Shown here in pieces: positions 16,394 through 24,052 of a stretch of 64,000 bases of DNA. Within the stretch, counting starts at the first letter, position 1; each line of letters opens with the position of its first letter. The translations under genes and the position numbers were made by a program. This stretch comes from Streptomyces sp. NBC_01498 (GTDB lineage Bacteria > Actinomycetota > Actinomycetes > Streptomycetales > Streptomycetaceae): positions 930,001-994,000 of the forward strand of contig NZ_CP109598.1 of the NCBI RefSeq assembly GCF_036327775.1. Direction: 5' to 3'. The notes below the pieces were generated by a model. The model was not told the DNA's origin. It ran no database searches and saw nothing but the letters and a program-made list of their open reading frames with translations.

Positions 16394-17732
16394 CGGTGGT
16401 CTCCTTCGGTCGTGCGGACGTGCCGCCGGGGGTGGTCTCGGGCAGATGGTGGCGGGGGTGCACGGGGCGGATCAGTTCGTTGGCGGCGAAGCCGACGAGG
16501 AGCAGCCCGATCATGACGGTCAGCGAGAGCCCGTACAGTCCGGGGCCGCTGCGGCCCGCCGCCTCCTGGCTGTCGGCGACCCGGTTCACGATGAGCGGGC
16601 CGAGGACGCCCGCCACCGACCAGGCGGTGAGCAGCCGTCCGTGGATGGCGCCCACCTGGTGGGTGCCGAACAGGTCCTTGAGATAGGCGGGGACGGTGGC
16701 GAAGCCGCCTCCGTAGAAGGAGAGGATCACCAGCGCGCAGATGATGAACAGGGGCTTGGACTCGTCGCCGAACCGCGCGATCAGCAGATACATCAGGGCG
16801 CCGGCGCCCAGGTAGAGGCGGTAGGTGTTCTTCCGGCCGATCACGTCGGAGGTGGACGACCAGCCGATACGGCCCGCCATGTTGGCCGCCGACAGCAGGG
16901 CGACGAAACCGGCCGCCGCCGACACGGAGACGGGGGTGCCGGTGCCCGCGAAGAAGTCGGTGATCATCGGCGCGGCCTTCTCCAGGATGCCGATGCCCGC
17001 GGTGACGTTCATACAGAGGACGACCCACAGCAGCCAGAACTGCGGCGTCCGGACTGCCGACCTGGCGGACACCTGCGCGGTGGTGATCAGGGCCGACGCG
17101 GGCGGGGGCGCCGCCTTCGGCGCCGCGTCCGGGCGCGGTACGCGGATCAGCAGGACACCGAGCAGCATGAAGACCGCGTAGACCAGTCCGTGCACGAGGA
17201 ACGCCTTGGCGATGCCCTCGTTGGTGGCGCCGAACGACTCCAGCATCTGCGCGGACCACGGCGAGGCGATGAGCGCGCCGCCGCCGAAGCCCATGATCGC
17301 GATGCCGGTGGCCATGCCGGGCCGGTCGGGGAACCACTTGATCAGCGTCGAGACGGGCGATATGTAGCCGATGCCCAGTCCGATGCCGCCGACGAAGCCG
17401 TAGCCGAGGACGATCAGCCAGAACTGTTCCGTGGCGGCGCCGAGCGCGGAGAGCAGGAAGCCGGACGAGAAGCAGACGAGGGCGACGGTCATCGCCCAGC
17501 GCGGTCCGTTGCGTTCGACGAGGGTGCCGCCGAAGGCGGCGGACAGGCCGAGCATGACGATGCCCAGCTGGAAGGGGAGGGCGCTCTGGGTGCCGGAGAG
17601 GCCGAGGGCGGACTCCAGTGGGGGCTTGAACACGCTCCAGGCGTACGCCTGACCGATCGACAGGTGCACCGAGAGCGCCGCGGGGGGTACCAGCCAGCGG
17701 CTCCAGCCGACCGGGGCGAGTGGTGGGGTCAT
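16356..17732 (-). CDS. OFA (oxalate/formate antiporter) family MFS transporter
   Basis: A 458-residue, 12-segment major facilitator. ATG 17732 begins MTPPLAPVGWSRW; the frame is open to 17960 but that part overlaps the divergent promoter. Recognisable blocks: HLSIGQAYAWSVFKPPLE near 26, the family-typical GIGYISPVSTLIKWFPDRPG near 125, IMGFGGGALIASPW, and a central loop about 205-235. OFA members exchange oxalate for formate or move other small carboxylates. The neighbouring GntR-FCD regulator, ketopantoate-reductase-like gene and fdhD suit a carboxylate. Ribosome-site strength is weak. It overlaps the small-subunit gene at its 3' end. Confidence 0.88.
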   Translation of the reverse strand: MTPPLAPVGWSRWLVPPAALSVHLSIGQAYAWSVFKPPLESALGLSGTQSALPFQLGIVMLGLSAAFGGTLVERNGPRWAMTVALVCFSSGFLLSALGAATEQFWLIVLGYGFVGGIGLGIGYISPVSTLIKWFPDRPGMATGIAIMGFGGGALIASPWSAQMLESFGATNEGIAKAFLVHGLVYAVFMLLGVLLIRVPRPDAAPKAAPPPASALITTAQVSARSAVRTPQFWLLWVVLCMNVTAGIGILEKAAPMITDFFAGTGTPVSVSAAAGFVALLSAANMAGRIGWSSTSDVIGRKNTYRLYLGAGALMYLLIARFGDESKPLFIICALVILSFYGGGFATVPAYLKDLFGTHQVGAIHGRLLTAWSVAGVLGPLIVNRVADSQEAAGRSGPGLYGLSLTVMIGLLLVGFAANELIRPVHPRHHLPETTPGGTSARPKETTDGHSTGERERAA

Positions 17733-17870
17733 GGTCGCGAACTCTAGGAACGCTTCGTTGCGTTGGGAAGATCCCCGGCATCTTCGGGAAGATCCCCGGC
17801 TCGCCACGGACCGGTCCCGGTCGGCGGGGTGCCGTTGCCGTTGCCGGACGTCTTGTCGGCAGTTATTCCA

Positions 17871-17884
17871 TACTGTAGACAATA
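17871..17884. promoter_or_regulatory. GntR-type box 2 in the carrier/reductase divergent promoter
   Basis: TACTGTAGACAATA, a near-palindrome (TA-TGT-ACA-TA symmetric). It lies 139 bp before the carrier and 78 bp before the reductase, placed to control both. It matches boxes at 15127 and 19195. Confidence 0.55.
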
Positions 17885-17961
17885 TATCGTCGGCAAAGTA
17901 TGTCTCTTTCGCTGATTCCGCGCTTCTCCCACCACCCTCAGAGCGAACGGAGAGCCCCACG

Positions 17962-18933
17962 GTGAAAGTCGCAGTCGTCGGCGCCGGAGCGATCGGCGCC
18001 TATGTCGGAGCCGCGCTCGATCGCGCAGGCGCCGAAGTCCATCTCATCGCCCGTGGACCGCACCTGGCGGCCATGCGCGAGCACGGAGTCCGGGTGCACA
18101 GCCCACGCGGGGACTGGACCGCGCGGGTGCACGCCACCGACAAGCCGGCCGACATCGGTCCGGTCGACTACGTGTTCCTGGGCCTCAAGGCGAACTCGTA
18201 CGCGGCGTGCGGGCCGCTCGTGACGCCCCTGCTCCAGGACCACACGGCGGTCATCGCCGCCCAGAACGGCATCCCCTGGTGGTACTTCCACCGGCACGGC
18301 GGCGCGCACGACGGCCGCCGGATCGAGAGCGTCGACCCCGGCGGCTCGGTCAGCGCCGTACTCCCGCCGGACCGGGCGATCGGCTGCGTCGTCTACGCGG
18401 CGACGGAGCTGGAGGGGCCGGGAGTCGTCCGGCACCTGGAAGGCACCCGGTTCTCCATCGGCGAGCCGGACCGGTCGCTCTCGCCGCGCACCAAGGAGTT
18501 CGGCGAGGCCATGCGGGCGGGCGGCCTCAAGTGCCCGGTCGAGGCCGAACTGCGCGACGAGATCTGGATCAAGCTCCTCGGCAACATCTCCTTCAACCCG
18601 ATCAGCGCGCTGACCCGCGCGACGATGCGGGAGATGTGCGTGCACGGCGGCACCCGCGCGGTCATCGAACAGATGATGAACGAGACGCTCCGGGTCGCCG
18701 AGGCACTCGGCTCCCACCCCGACATCTCCGTCGAACGCCGGCTGGCCGGCGCGGAACGGGTCGGGGACCACCGGACCTCCACACTCCAGGACCTGGAGAA
18801 GGGGAAGCCGATGGAGCTGGACGTGCTGCTCGCCGCCGTCGTCGAACTCGCCGCCATGTGCGGCGTCGAGGTGCCGACGCTCCGTACGGTCGACGCCATC
18901 TCGGACCTGCTGGCGCGGGGCGCCGCCGCGTAG
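17962..18933 (+). CDS. 2-dehydropantoate 2-reductase (PanE/ApbA) family protein
   Basis: A 323-residue ketopantoate-reductase-fold protein. GTG 17962 follows GGAGAG; upstream codons in the same frame lie in the divergent promoter and are not used. The dinucleotide site is VVGAGAIGAYVG (residues 6-17), followed by YVFLGLKANSY, IAAQNGIPWWYF, the family lysine/asparagine block EIWIKLLGNISFNPISALT and PMELDVLLAAVVE. PanE makes pantoate for coenzyme A; paralogues reduce other 2-keto acids. Divergence from a carboxylate carrier points to the second option. A strong terminator follows. Confidence 0.88.
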   Translation: MKVAVVGAGAIGAYVGAALDRAGAEVHLIARGPHLAAMREHGVRVHSPRGDWTARVHATDKPADIGPVDYVFLGLKANSYAACGPLVTPLLQDHTAVIAAQNGIPWWYFHRHGGAHDGRRIESVDPGGSVSAVLPPDRAIGCVVYAATELEGPGVVRHLEGTRFSIGEPDRSLSPRTKEFGEAMRAGGLKCPVEAELRDEIWIKLLGNISFNPISALTRATMREMCVHGGTRAVIEQMMNETLRVAEALGSHPDISVERRLAGAERVGDHRTSTLQDLEKGKPMELDVLLAAVVELAAMCGVEVPTLRTVDAISDLLARGAAA

Positions 18934-18942
18934 GGACGGCCG

Positions 18943-18978
18943 CCGGGCGCCGGACGGAACGGGCCGTCCGGCGCCCGG
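18943..18978 (+). terminator. Rho-independent-like terminator after the reductase
   Basis: A perfect 15-bp stem (18943-18957 with 18964-18978) and a six-base loop, beginning 10 bases after the stop. The stability is very high; no T tract is present. Confidence 0.7.
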
Positions 18979-19194
18979 CGCGGGGGCAGGGCTCGGGGCC
19001 GGGGGGCGGGGGTCGGCGGCCGGGGGGCGGTGGCCGGGGGGCGGGGGTCGGTGGCCGGGACTCGAAGTTCCGGGTCGAAGGCTTACGACCTGCGGCCTAC
19101 GACGTGGTCCCCAGCGCCCCGTGCGCCTCCCCGGCTCCACACGCTCCGCACAAAATCCGTACGGGAGACTTCCCCTCCCCGCGACTCGACGGGA
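18979..19194. repeat. G-rich low-complexity intergenic stretch
   Basis: From about 18981 to 19063 the plus strand has many runs of four to six G in GGCCGGGGGGCGG-like units, at least three near-copies. It could form G-quadruplexes. No gene is seen in 18979-19426. Confidence 0.5.
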
Positions 19195-19208
19195 TACTGT
19201 ATGCAATG
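19195..19208 (+). promoter_or_regulatory. GntR-type box 3 upstream of fdhD
   Basis: TACTGTATGCAATG keeps the TACTGT-N2-RCAATR pattern of box 2. It lies 219 bp before fdhD, with a long AC-rich leader (19260-19420) between. It may mark the fdhD promoter. Confidence 0.45.
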
Positions 19209-19426
19209 GCTCGGTCACCATCCATGACCACCGGGGAGCGAAACGTGGAACGCGGCACACGCGGGCGGGAACGCACAGCGACGACGCACGTCGCCCCGCA
19301 CGTGCAGGACAATGAAACCGCCGAGGTCACCCGGCCGCACCAGCACCCCGGGAACCCACGCCACCCCGCACACGCAGAGCCATTACCGGAAGCAGCACAC
19401 ACAGCAGCACCGAGGGGAAGAACACC

Positions 19427-20266
19427 ATGGGACGGGTCACCGAGCGCCGCCGCACCCTCCGCATCAGAGACGGAGCGGTCACCAGCCGCCCCGACACCCT
19501 CGTCGCCGAAGAACCCATGGAAATCCGGCTGAACGGCAAACCCCTCGCCATCACCATGCGCACCCCCGGCGACGACTTCGCCCTCGCCGCCGGATTCCTC
19601 GTCAGCGAAGGCGTCCTCGGCTCCGCCGACGACATCCGCTCCATCGTGTACTGCGGCGGAACCACCGACGACGGCCGCAACTCCTACAACGTCGTGGACG
19701 TCCAGCTCGCACCAGGCGTCGAACTCCCCGACATCACCCTGGAACGCAACGTCTACACCACCTCCTCCTGCGGACTGTGCGGCAAAGCCAGCCTCGACGC
19801 CGTACGCACCACGACCCGCTTCCCCCTCACCGACACTCCCCCGGTCCGCGTCGAACCCGCCCTGCTCTCCGCCCTCCCCGACCGGTTGCGGGCAGCACAG
19901 CGGGTATTCGACCGGACCGGGGGTCTCCACGCCGCGGCGCTCTTCTCCGAAGAAGGCGACCTCCTCGACGTACGCGAAGACGTCGGCCGCCACAACACCG
20001 TCGACAAACTCGTGGGCCGGGCACTCCAGCAAGGACTGCTGCCCCTCTCCCGGGTCATCCTGCTGGTGTCCGGCCGGGCCTCCTTCGAACTCGCCCAGAA
20101 AGCCGTCATGGCCGGCATCCCCGTCCTCGCGGCGGTCTCCGCGCCGTCGTCACTCGCCGTCGACCTCGCCGCCGAAACCGGACTCACCCTGGTCGGCTTC
20201 CTGCGCGGCCCCTCCATGAACGTGTACGCCGGCGACGACCGCATCGCCCTCCACAGCGAGGTGTGA
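19427..20266 (+). CDS. fdhD: Formate dehydrogenase accessory sulfurtransferase FdhD
   Basis: A 279-residue FdhD protein, which hands sulfur from a cysteine desulfurase to the molybdenum cofactor of formate dehydrogenase. Visible: the sulfur-carrying CxxC, Cys 115 and Cys 118 in TTSSCGLCGKAS; GDDFALAAGFLVSEGVL at 48-64; RTGGLHAAALFSEEG; REDVGRHNTVDKLVG; and the SGRASFELAQKAVMAGIPVLAAVSAPS block. Length matches the family. GAGGGGA precedes ATG 19427. No formate dehydrogenase gene lies within the window, but the oxalate/formate-type carrier 2 kb away fits formate metabolism. A GC hairpin follows. Confidence 0.95.
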   Translation: MGRVTERRRTLRIRDGAVTSRPDTLVAEEPMEIRLNGKPLAITMRTPGDDFALAAGFLVSEGVLGSADDIRSIVYCGGTTDDGRNSYNVVDVQLAPGVELPDITLERNVYTTSSCGLCGKASLDAVRTTTRFPLTDTPPVRVEPALLSALPDRLRAAQRVFDRTGGLHAAALFSEEGDLLDVREDVGRHNTVDKLVGRALQQGLLPLSRVILLVSGRASFELAQKAVMAGIPVLAAVSAPSSLAVDLAAETGLTLVGFLRGPSMNVYAGDDRIALHSEV

Positions 20267-20300
20267 CACGCGACCGCTGCACGGCTGCACGGGATACGGG

Positions 20301-20336
20301 CCCGGCCGGCGGGGAGCGCCCCCTGCGCCGGCCGGG
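20301..20336 (+). terminator. Stem-loop after fdhD
   Basis: CCCGGCCGGC (20301-20310) pairs with GCCGGCCGGG (20327-20336), extendable by two to three pairs with one mismatch. It begins 35 bases after the fdhD stop. Confidence 0.55.
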
Positions 20337-20351
20337 TCCCGGCCCCCTTTC

Positions 20352-20490
20352 TCCGGAGGCTCGGTCCCCCTCCGGGGCGCCTGAGCCGGCGTCGACGGTC
20401 GACCGTGCGCACCCACTCGCCTTTCCGGAAGCTCGGTCCCCCTCCGGGACGCCCAAGCGGTGTCGACGGTCGACCGTGCTCACCCACTCG
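20352..20490. repeat. Tandem 68-bp repeat, two copies
   Basis: Copies 20352-20419 and 20424-20490 begin TCCGGA(G/A)GCTCGG and end ACCCACTCG, with about nine scattered differences. Each carries GTCGACGGTCGAC. They are non-coding between fdhD and the acyl-CoA synthetase gene. Confidence 0.7.
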
Positions 20491-20538
20491 TTCCTCGCGG
20501 GCTCCGCGCGCTCTCCCCTTCGACACCGACGCGCCCTT

Positions 20539-20643
20539 TCGGCTCACTCGCCGAGCGGGCCCCGCGCACACCGTCGGCTCACTCGCCGAGCGGGCCCCGC
20601 GCACACCATCGGCTCGCTCGCCCTCGGGGCTCCGCGTGCGCCC
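20539..20643. repeat. Tandem 35-bp repeat, two near-perfect copies plus a degenerate third
   Basis: Copies 20539-20573 and 20574-20608 differ only at the last base; 20609-20643 is a diverged third. The unit starts TCGGCTCACTCGCCGAGC and has no spacers, so it is not CRISPR. The rest of 20644-20879 shows no gene except the promoter and RBS of the next gene. Confidence 0.75.
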
Positions 20644-20879
20644 TTCCGGCCTGGCCAGAGGCAGGCACCGTAAGGCCGTCGTACAGATTCGGTGGAGATT
20701 CCCGCCGCCTGAGAGCGCTCCCCCGCCGGGCGTCCGCGCCCGCCCCCGACGCGGGTCCGGTGAGCCCCCTCTGACCTGGAACGATACGGAACTGCTCCAC
20801 TTATCTCCGCCCCCTGCCGCCGGGCTGCCCCGTGGGGTAGCGTCACGGCGCCGTACGGAGCGCCACGAGGAGCAGGTCA

Positions 20880-22703
20880 TTGCGCGAGTTCACTGTCCGA
20901 CCCATCGCGTCCGCGCCCCGGGCTGGCGGGCTGGCGGACGCGGTGTTCGATCATGCGATGGACGATCCCGACCGGGTCGCCCTCGGCCGCAAGGGCGCGG
21001 ACGGCGTCTGGCGGGACGTGAGCGCGGCCGGGTTCCGGGACGAGGTACTGGCCCTGGCGAAGGGGCTGCTGGCGCAGGGCATCCGGTTCGGCGACCGGGT
21101 CGCGCTGATGAGCCGTACCCGGTACGAGTGGACGCTCTTCGACTTCGCGCTCTGGTCGATCGGCGCCCAGCCGGTGCCGGTCTACCCCACGTCGTCCGCC
21201 GAGCAGGTCCTCTGGATCCTGTACGACGCCGACGTGTCGGCGTGCGTGGTGGAGCACGAGGACCACGCGATGACCGTCGGCTCGGTGATCGACCGGCTCC
21301 CCGGTCTGAAACGGCTGTGGCAGCTGGACGCCGGGGCCGTCGCGGAGCTGACCGGCGCGGGCGCCGGGATCGAGGACGAGGTGGTGCACCGGCACTGCCG
21401 GGCCGTGACACCCGACTCCACCGCCACGGTCGTGTACACCCCGGGCACCACCGGCCGCCCCAAGGGGTGCCTGATCAGCCACGCCAACCTGATGTTCGAG
21501 ACGGACACGCTGATCGCCCGCTGGGAGCCGGTCTTCCGCTCGCGGCGCGGTGACGAGCCGTCGACGCTGCTGTTCCTGCCGCTCGCGCACATCTTCGGCC
21601 GGACGTTGGAGGTCGCGGCCGTCCGGGGCCGGGTCAAGCTCGGCCACCAGCCGGTGACGCGGGCCGCCGAACTGCTGCCGGACCTCGCCGCGTTCCGGCC
21701 GAGCTTCGTGCTGGCCGTGCCGTACATCTTCGAGCGGATCTTCCACGCCGCGCGCCGCAAGGCGGAGCGCGAAGGCCGGGCGGCGGCCTTCGACAAGGCG
21801 GTGGACGTGGCGGTCACCCACGCGGAGGCGATGGAGCACAAGGCGTTCGGGCTCGGTCCGGGACCGCCGGCGGGGCTGCGGCTCCAGCACCAGTTCTTCG
21901 ACAGGACCGTGTACGCGAAGGTGCGCGAGACCATGGGCGGCCGGGTGCGGCACGCGATGTCCGGCGGCTCGGGCATGGACCGGCGGCTCGGCCTGTTCTT
22001 CGCGGGCGCCGGGGTCACCGTCTGCGAGGGGTACGGCCTGACGGAGTCGAGCGCGGCGGCGACGGCCAACCCGCCGGAGCGCACCCGCCACGGGACGGTG
22101 GGGCAGCCCCTGCCCGGCACCGGTGTGCGCATCGCGCGGGACGGCGAGGTGTGGCTGAACGGCCCGCATGTCTTCGGCGGCTATCTGAACGACCCGAAGG
22201 CGACCGACGCGGTCCTGCGCGACGGCTGGCTCGCCACCGGCGACCTCGGCTCGCTCGACGCGGACGGTTATCTGACCCTCACCGGGCGGAAGAAGGAGAT
22301 CCTGGTGACGTCGGGCGGCCAGCGCGTGTCGCCGACCGCGCTGGAGGAGCGCGTACGGGCCCATCCGCTGGTCGCCCAGTGCCTGGTGGTCGGGGACGAC
22401 CGGCCGTACATCGCCGCGCTGGTCACCCTGGACCAGGAGGCGGTGGACCACTGGCTCGCGATGCGCGGCAGGGGTCCGCTGCGGCCGGCGGACCTGGTGC
22501 GGGACCCCGATCTGGAACGGGAGCTGCGGCGCGCGGTGGTGGCGGCCAACACCGCCGTGTCGCGGGCCGGGTCGATCCGTACGTTCCGCATCCTGGCGCA
22601 GCCCTTCACCGAGGAACGCGGGCTGCTGACGCCGTCCATGAAGCTCAGGCGGAAGGCGATCGAGACGGCGTACGCGGTCGAGGTGGACGCGCTCTACCGC
22701 TGA
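20880..22703 (+). CDS. Long-chain fatty acyl-CoA synthetase (AMP-dependent synthetase/ligase)
   Basis: A 607-residue ANL-superfamily adenylating enzyme that activates a fatty acid to acyl-AMP and acyl-CoA. TTG 20880 has GAGGAG eight bases upstream. The P-loop reads YTPGTTGRPKGC at 186-197 (the second residue, usually Ser, is Pro), followed by FLPLAHIFGR, the YGLTESSA motif, GWLATGDLGSLDADGYLTLTGRKKE and the C-terminal lysine in TPSMKLRRKAIE. Such FadD15-like proteins act at the membrane in lipid turnover. The last 59 bp overlap the convergent AraC gene. The substrate chain length is not readable. Confidence 0.9.
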   Translation: MREFTVRPIASAPRAGGLADAVFDHAMDDPDRVALGRKGADGVWRDVSAAGFRDEVLALAKGLLAQGIRFGDRVALMSRTRYEWTLFDFALWSIGAQPVPVYPTSSAEQVLWILYDADVSACVVEHEDHAMTVGSVIDRLPGLKRLWQLDAGAVAELTGAGAGIEDEVVHRHCRAVTPDSTATVVYTPGTTGRPKGCLISHANLMFETDTLIARWEPVFRSRRGDEPSTLLFLPLAHIFGRTLEVAAVRGRVKLGHQPVTRAAELLPDLAAFRPSFVLAVPYIFERIFHAARRKAEREGRAAAFDKAVDVAVTHAEAMEHKAFGLGPGPPAGLRLQHQFFDRTVYAKVRETMGGRVRHAMSGGSGMDRRLGLFFAGAGVTVCEGYGLTESSAAATANPPERTRHGTVGQPLPGTGVRIARDGEVWLNGPHVFGGYLNDPKATDAVLRDGWLATGDLGSLDADGYLTLTGRKKEILVTSGGQRVSPTALEERVRAHPLVAQCLVVGDDRPYIAALVTLDQEAVDHWLAMRGRGPLRPADLVRDPDLERELRRAVVAANTAVSRAGSIRTFRILAQPFTEERGLLTPSMKLRRKAIETAYAVEVDALYR

Positions 22704-23712
22704 CCGGGGCCGGGGCGGCGGGGACGGGCGGGACCGGGGGTGCCGGGTCCGGGGGCGTGGCGGCGGGCCCCGGCTCCTGGCCGCCCGACCGGTGTTCCTG
22801 CGGGCTGACGCCCCGTACCCGCTTGAACGCCGTGCTCAGCGCGAACGAGTTGGCGTAGCCGACCTTCCGGGCGATCGCGTCGACGGTGGCGTCGGTGCGC
22901 AGCAGCAGGTCGGCGGCGAGGGAGAGCCGCAGGTCGGCGAGGTGGGCCATCGGCGACCGCCCCACCAGGGCGGTGAAGCGGCGGGCGAGCGAGGCGCGGG
23001 AGACCCCGCAGCGGGCGGCGAGCGACGCGACGGTCCAGGGGTGGGCCGGTCCGTCCTGGAGCAGCCGCAGGGCCGGGCCCACCACCGGGTCGCCCAGGGC
23101 CAGGTACCAGCCGGGCGCCGCCGCGCCGGGGCGGGAGAACCAGGCCCGCAGCACGGCGATGAGCAGCAGGTCCAGCAGCCGGTCGAGGACGACGCTCTGG
23201 CCCGGGTCGTCGCGGGAGATCTCGTCGTCCAGGATCGCCGGCAGCGGGGAGTCCCAGTCGCCGGCGGGCAGCCGCAGGACGTCGGGCAGCGCGTCCAGCA
23301 GCCGCCGGCTGACCTCGCCGTCCATCAGGTAGGTGCCGACGAGCGTCTCCGACGCGCCGTCGAGGGCGTTGCCCCAGGTCCGTACGCCGAGCCGCATGGT
23401 CTCTTCGAGCGGTTCGCCGCGCAGGGTGCGGCAGATGCCGCCGGGGCCGATGACGGCGTGCGGGGCGCGGCCGGGGGTGTCGCTGACGGTGTACCCCTCC
23501 GGGCCCCGAACGACCACGATGTCGCCGGGGCGCACCGGGACCGGCCCGGGCGCCGTGTCGTGGACGATCCACGCCTCGCCGTGGGTGACTGACATCAGGC
23601 AGAGCGGCGCGCGGTCCTCGATCCGTACGGACCACGGCGGTTCCATGACCATCCGCAGCAGGAAGGCGCCACGGGCGCGGGGCCCGTCGAGAAGTCCGGC
23701 GAGTGCGTCCAT
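22645..23712 (-). CDS. AraC-family transcriptional regulator with cupin sensor domain
   Basis: A 355-residue regulator. The N-terminal half (about 15-190) is a cupin-like AraC ligand domain of the kind with PGDIVVVRGPEGYTV. The C-terminal double helix-turn-helix (about 215-310) has VASLAARCGVSRASLARRFTALVGRSPMAHL and VDAIARKVGYANSFALSTAFKRVRGVSPQEHR. A Pro-rich tail of about 45 residues, encoded antisense to the end of the synthetase gene, looks like read-through past a lost stop. Targets are unknown; such cupin AraC proteins commonly control adjacent redox genes, but none is convincing here. Confidence 0.9.
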   Translation of the reverse strand: MDALAGLLDGPRARGAFLLRMVMEPPWSVRIEDRAPLCLMSVTHGEAWIVHDTAPGPVPVRPGDIVVVRGPEGYTVSDTPGRAPHAVIGPGGICRTLRGEPLEETMRLGVRTWGNALDGASETLVGTYLMDGEVSRRLLDALPDVLRLPAGDWDSPLPAILDDEISRDDPGQSVVLDRLLDLLLIAVLRAWFSRPGAAAPGWYLALGDPVVGPALRLLQDGPAHPWTVASLAARCGVSRASLARRFTALVGRSPMAHLADLRLSLAADLLLRTDATVDAIARKVGYANSFALSTAFKRVRGVSPQEHRSGGQEPGPAATPPDPAPPVPPVPAAPAPVSGRARPPRPRTPSRSPSA

Positions 23713-23749
23713 GGGACCAGGTTGCCAGGCCGGCCGCGCGGGGGCGGCC

Positions 23750-24052
23750 TCACTCGGCGCCGTGGGCGGGGGCGATCTCCTCGACGCGGGCGGCCAGGTC
23801 GAAGTCCCGGTCGGTGATCCCGCCGACGTCGTGCGAGTTCACCGCCACGTCGACGGTGTTGTAGCCGAGCGTCAGGTCGGAGTGGTGGTTCAACTCCTCC
23901 TGGATACGCGCCACATGGAGGACCATGGCCGCCGCGGCGAAGTGGTCGGCGAGCCGGTAGGTGCGGGTGAGCTTCCCGTACTCCACGGTCCACTCGGGCA
24001 GCGCGGGCAGCCGGTCCTCGACCTCGCGCGCCGTCAGCGATTCCTTCGTCAT
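23750..24052 (-). CDS. 4a-hydroxytetrahydrobiopterin dehydratase (PCD/DCoH-like)
   Basis: A 100-residue protein with the PCD signature ELNHHSDLTLGYNTVDV (52-68), containing the catalytic His-His pair. The family dehydrates the pterin carbinolamine formed by aromatic amino acid hydroxylases. Length fits. Its ATG overlaps the stop of the upstream oxidoreductase by four bases, so the two are co-translated, although a functional link is not obvious. No aromatic amino acid hydroxylase is in view. Confidence 0.93.
   Translation of the reverse strand: MTKESLTAREVEDRLPALPEWTVEYGKLTRTYRLADHFAAAAMVLHVARIQEELNHHSDLTLGYNTVDVAVNSHDVGGITDRDFDLAARVEEIAPAHGAE

Noticed and set aside
20539..20643. Possible CRISPR array
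   Set aside because: The repeats are directly adjacent with no spacers and no cas genes are near.
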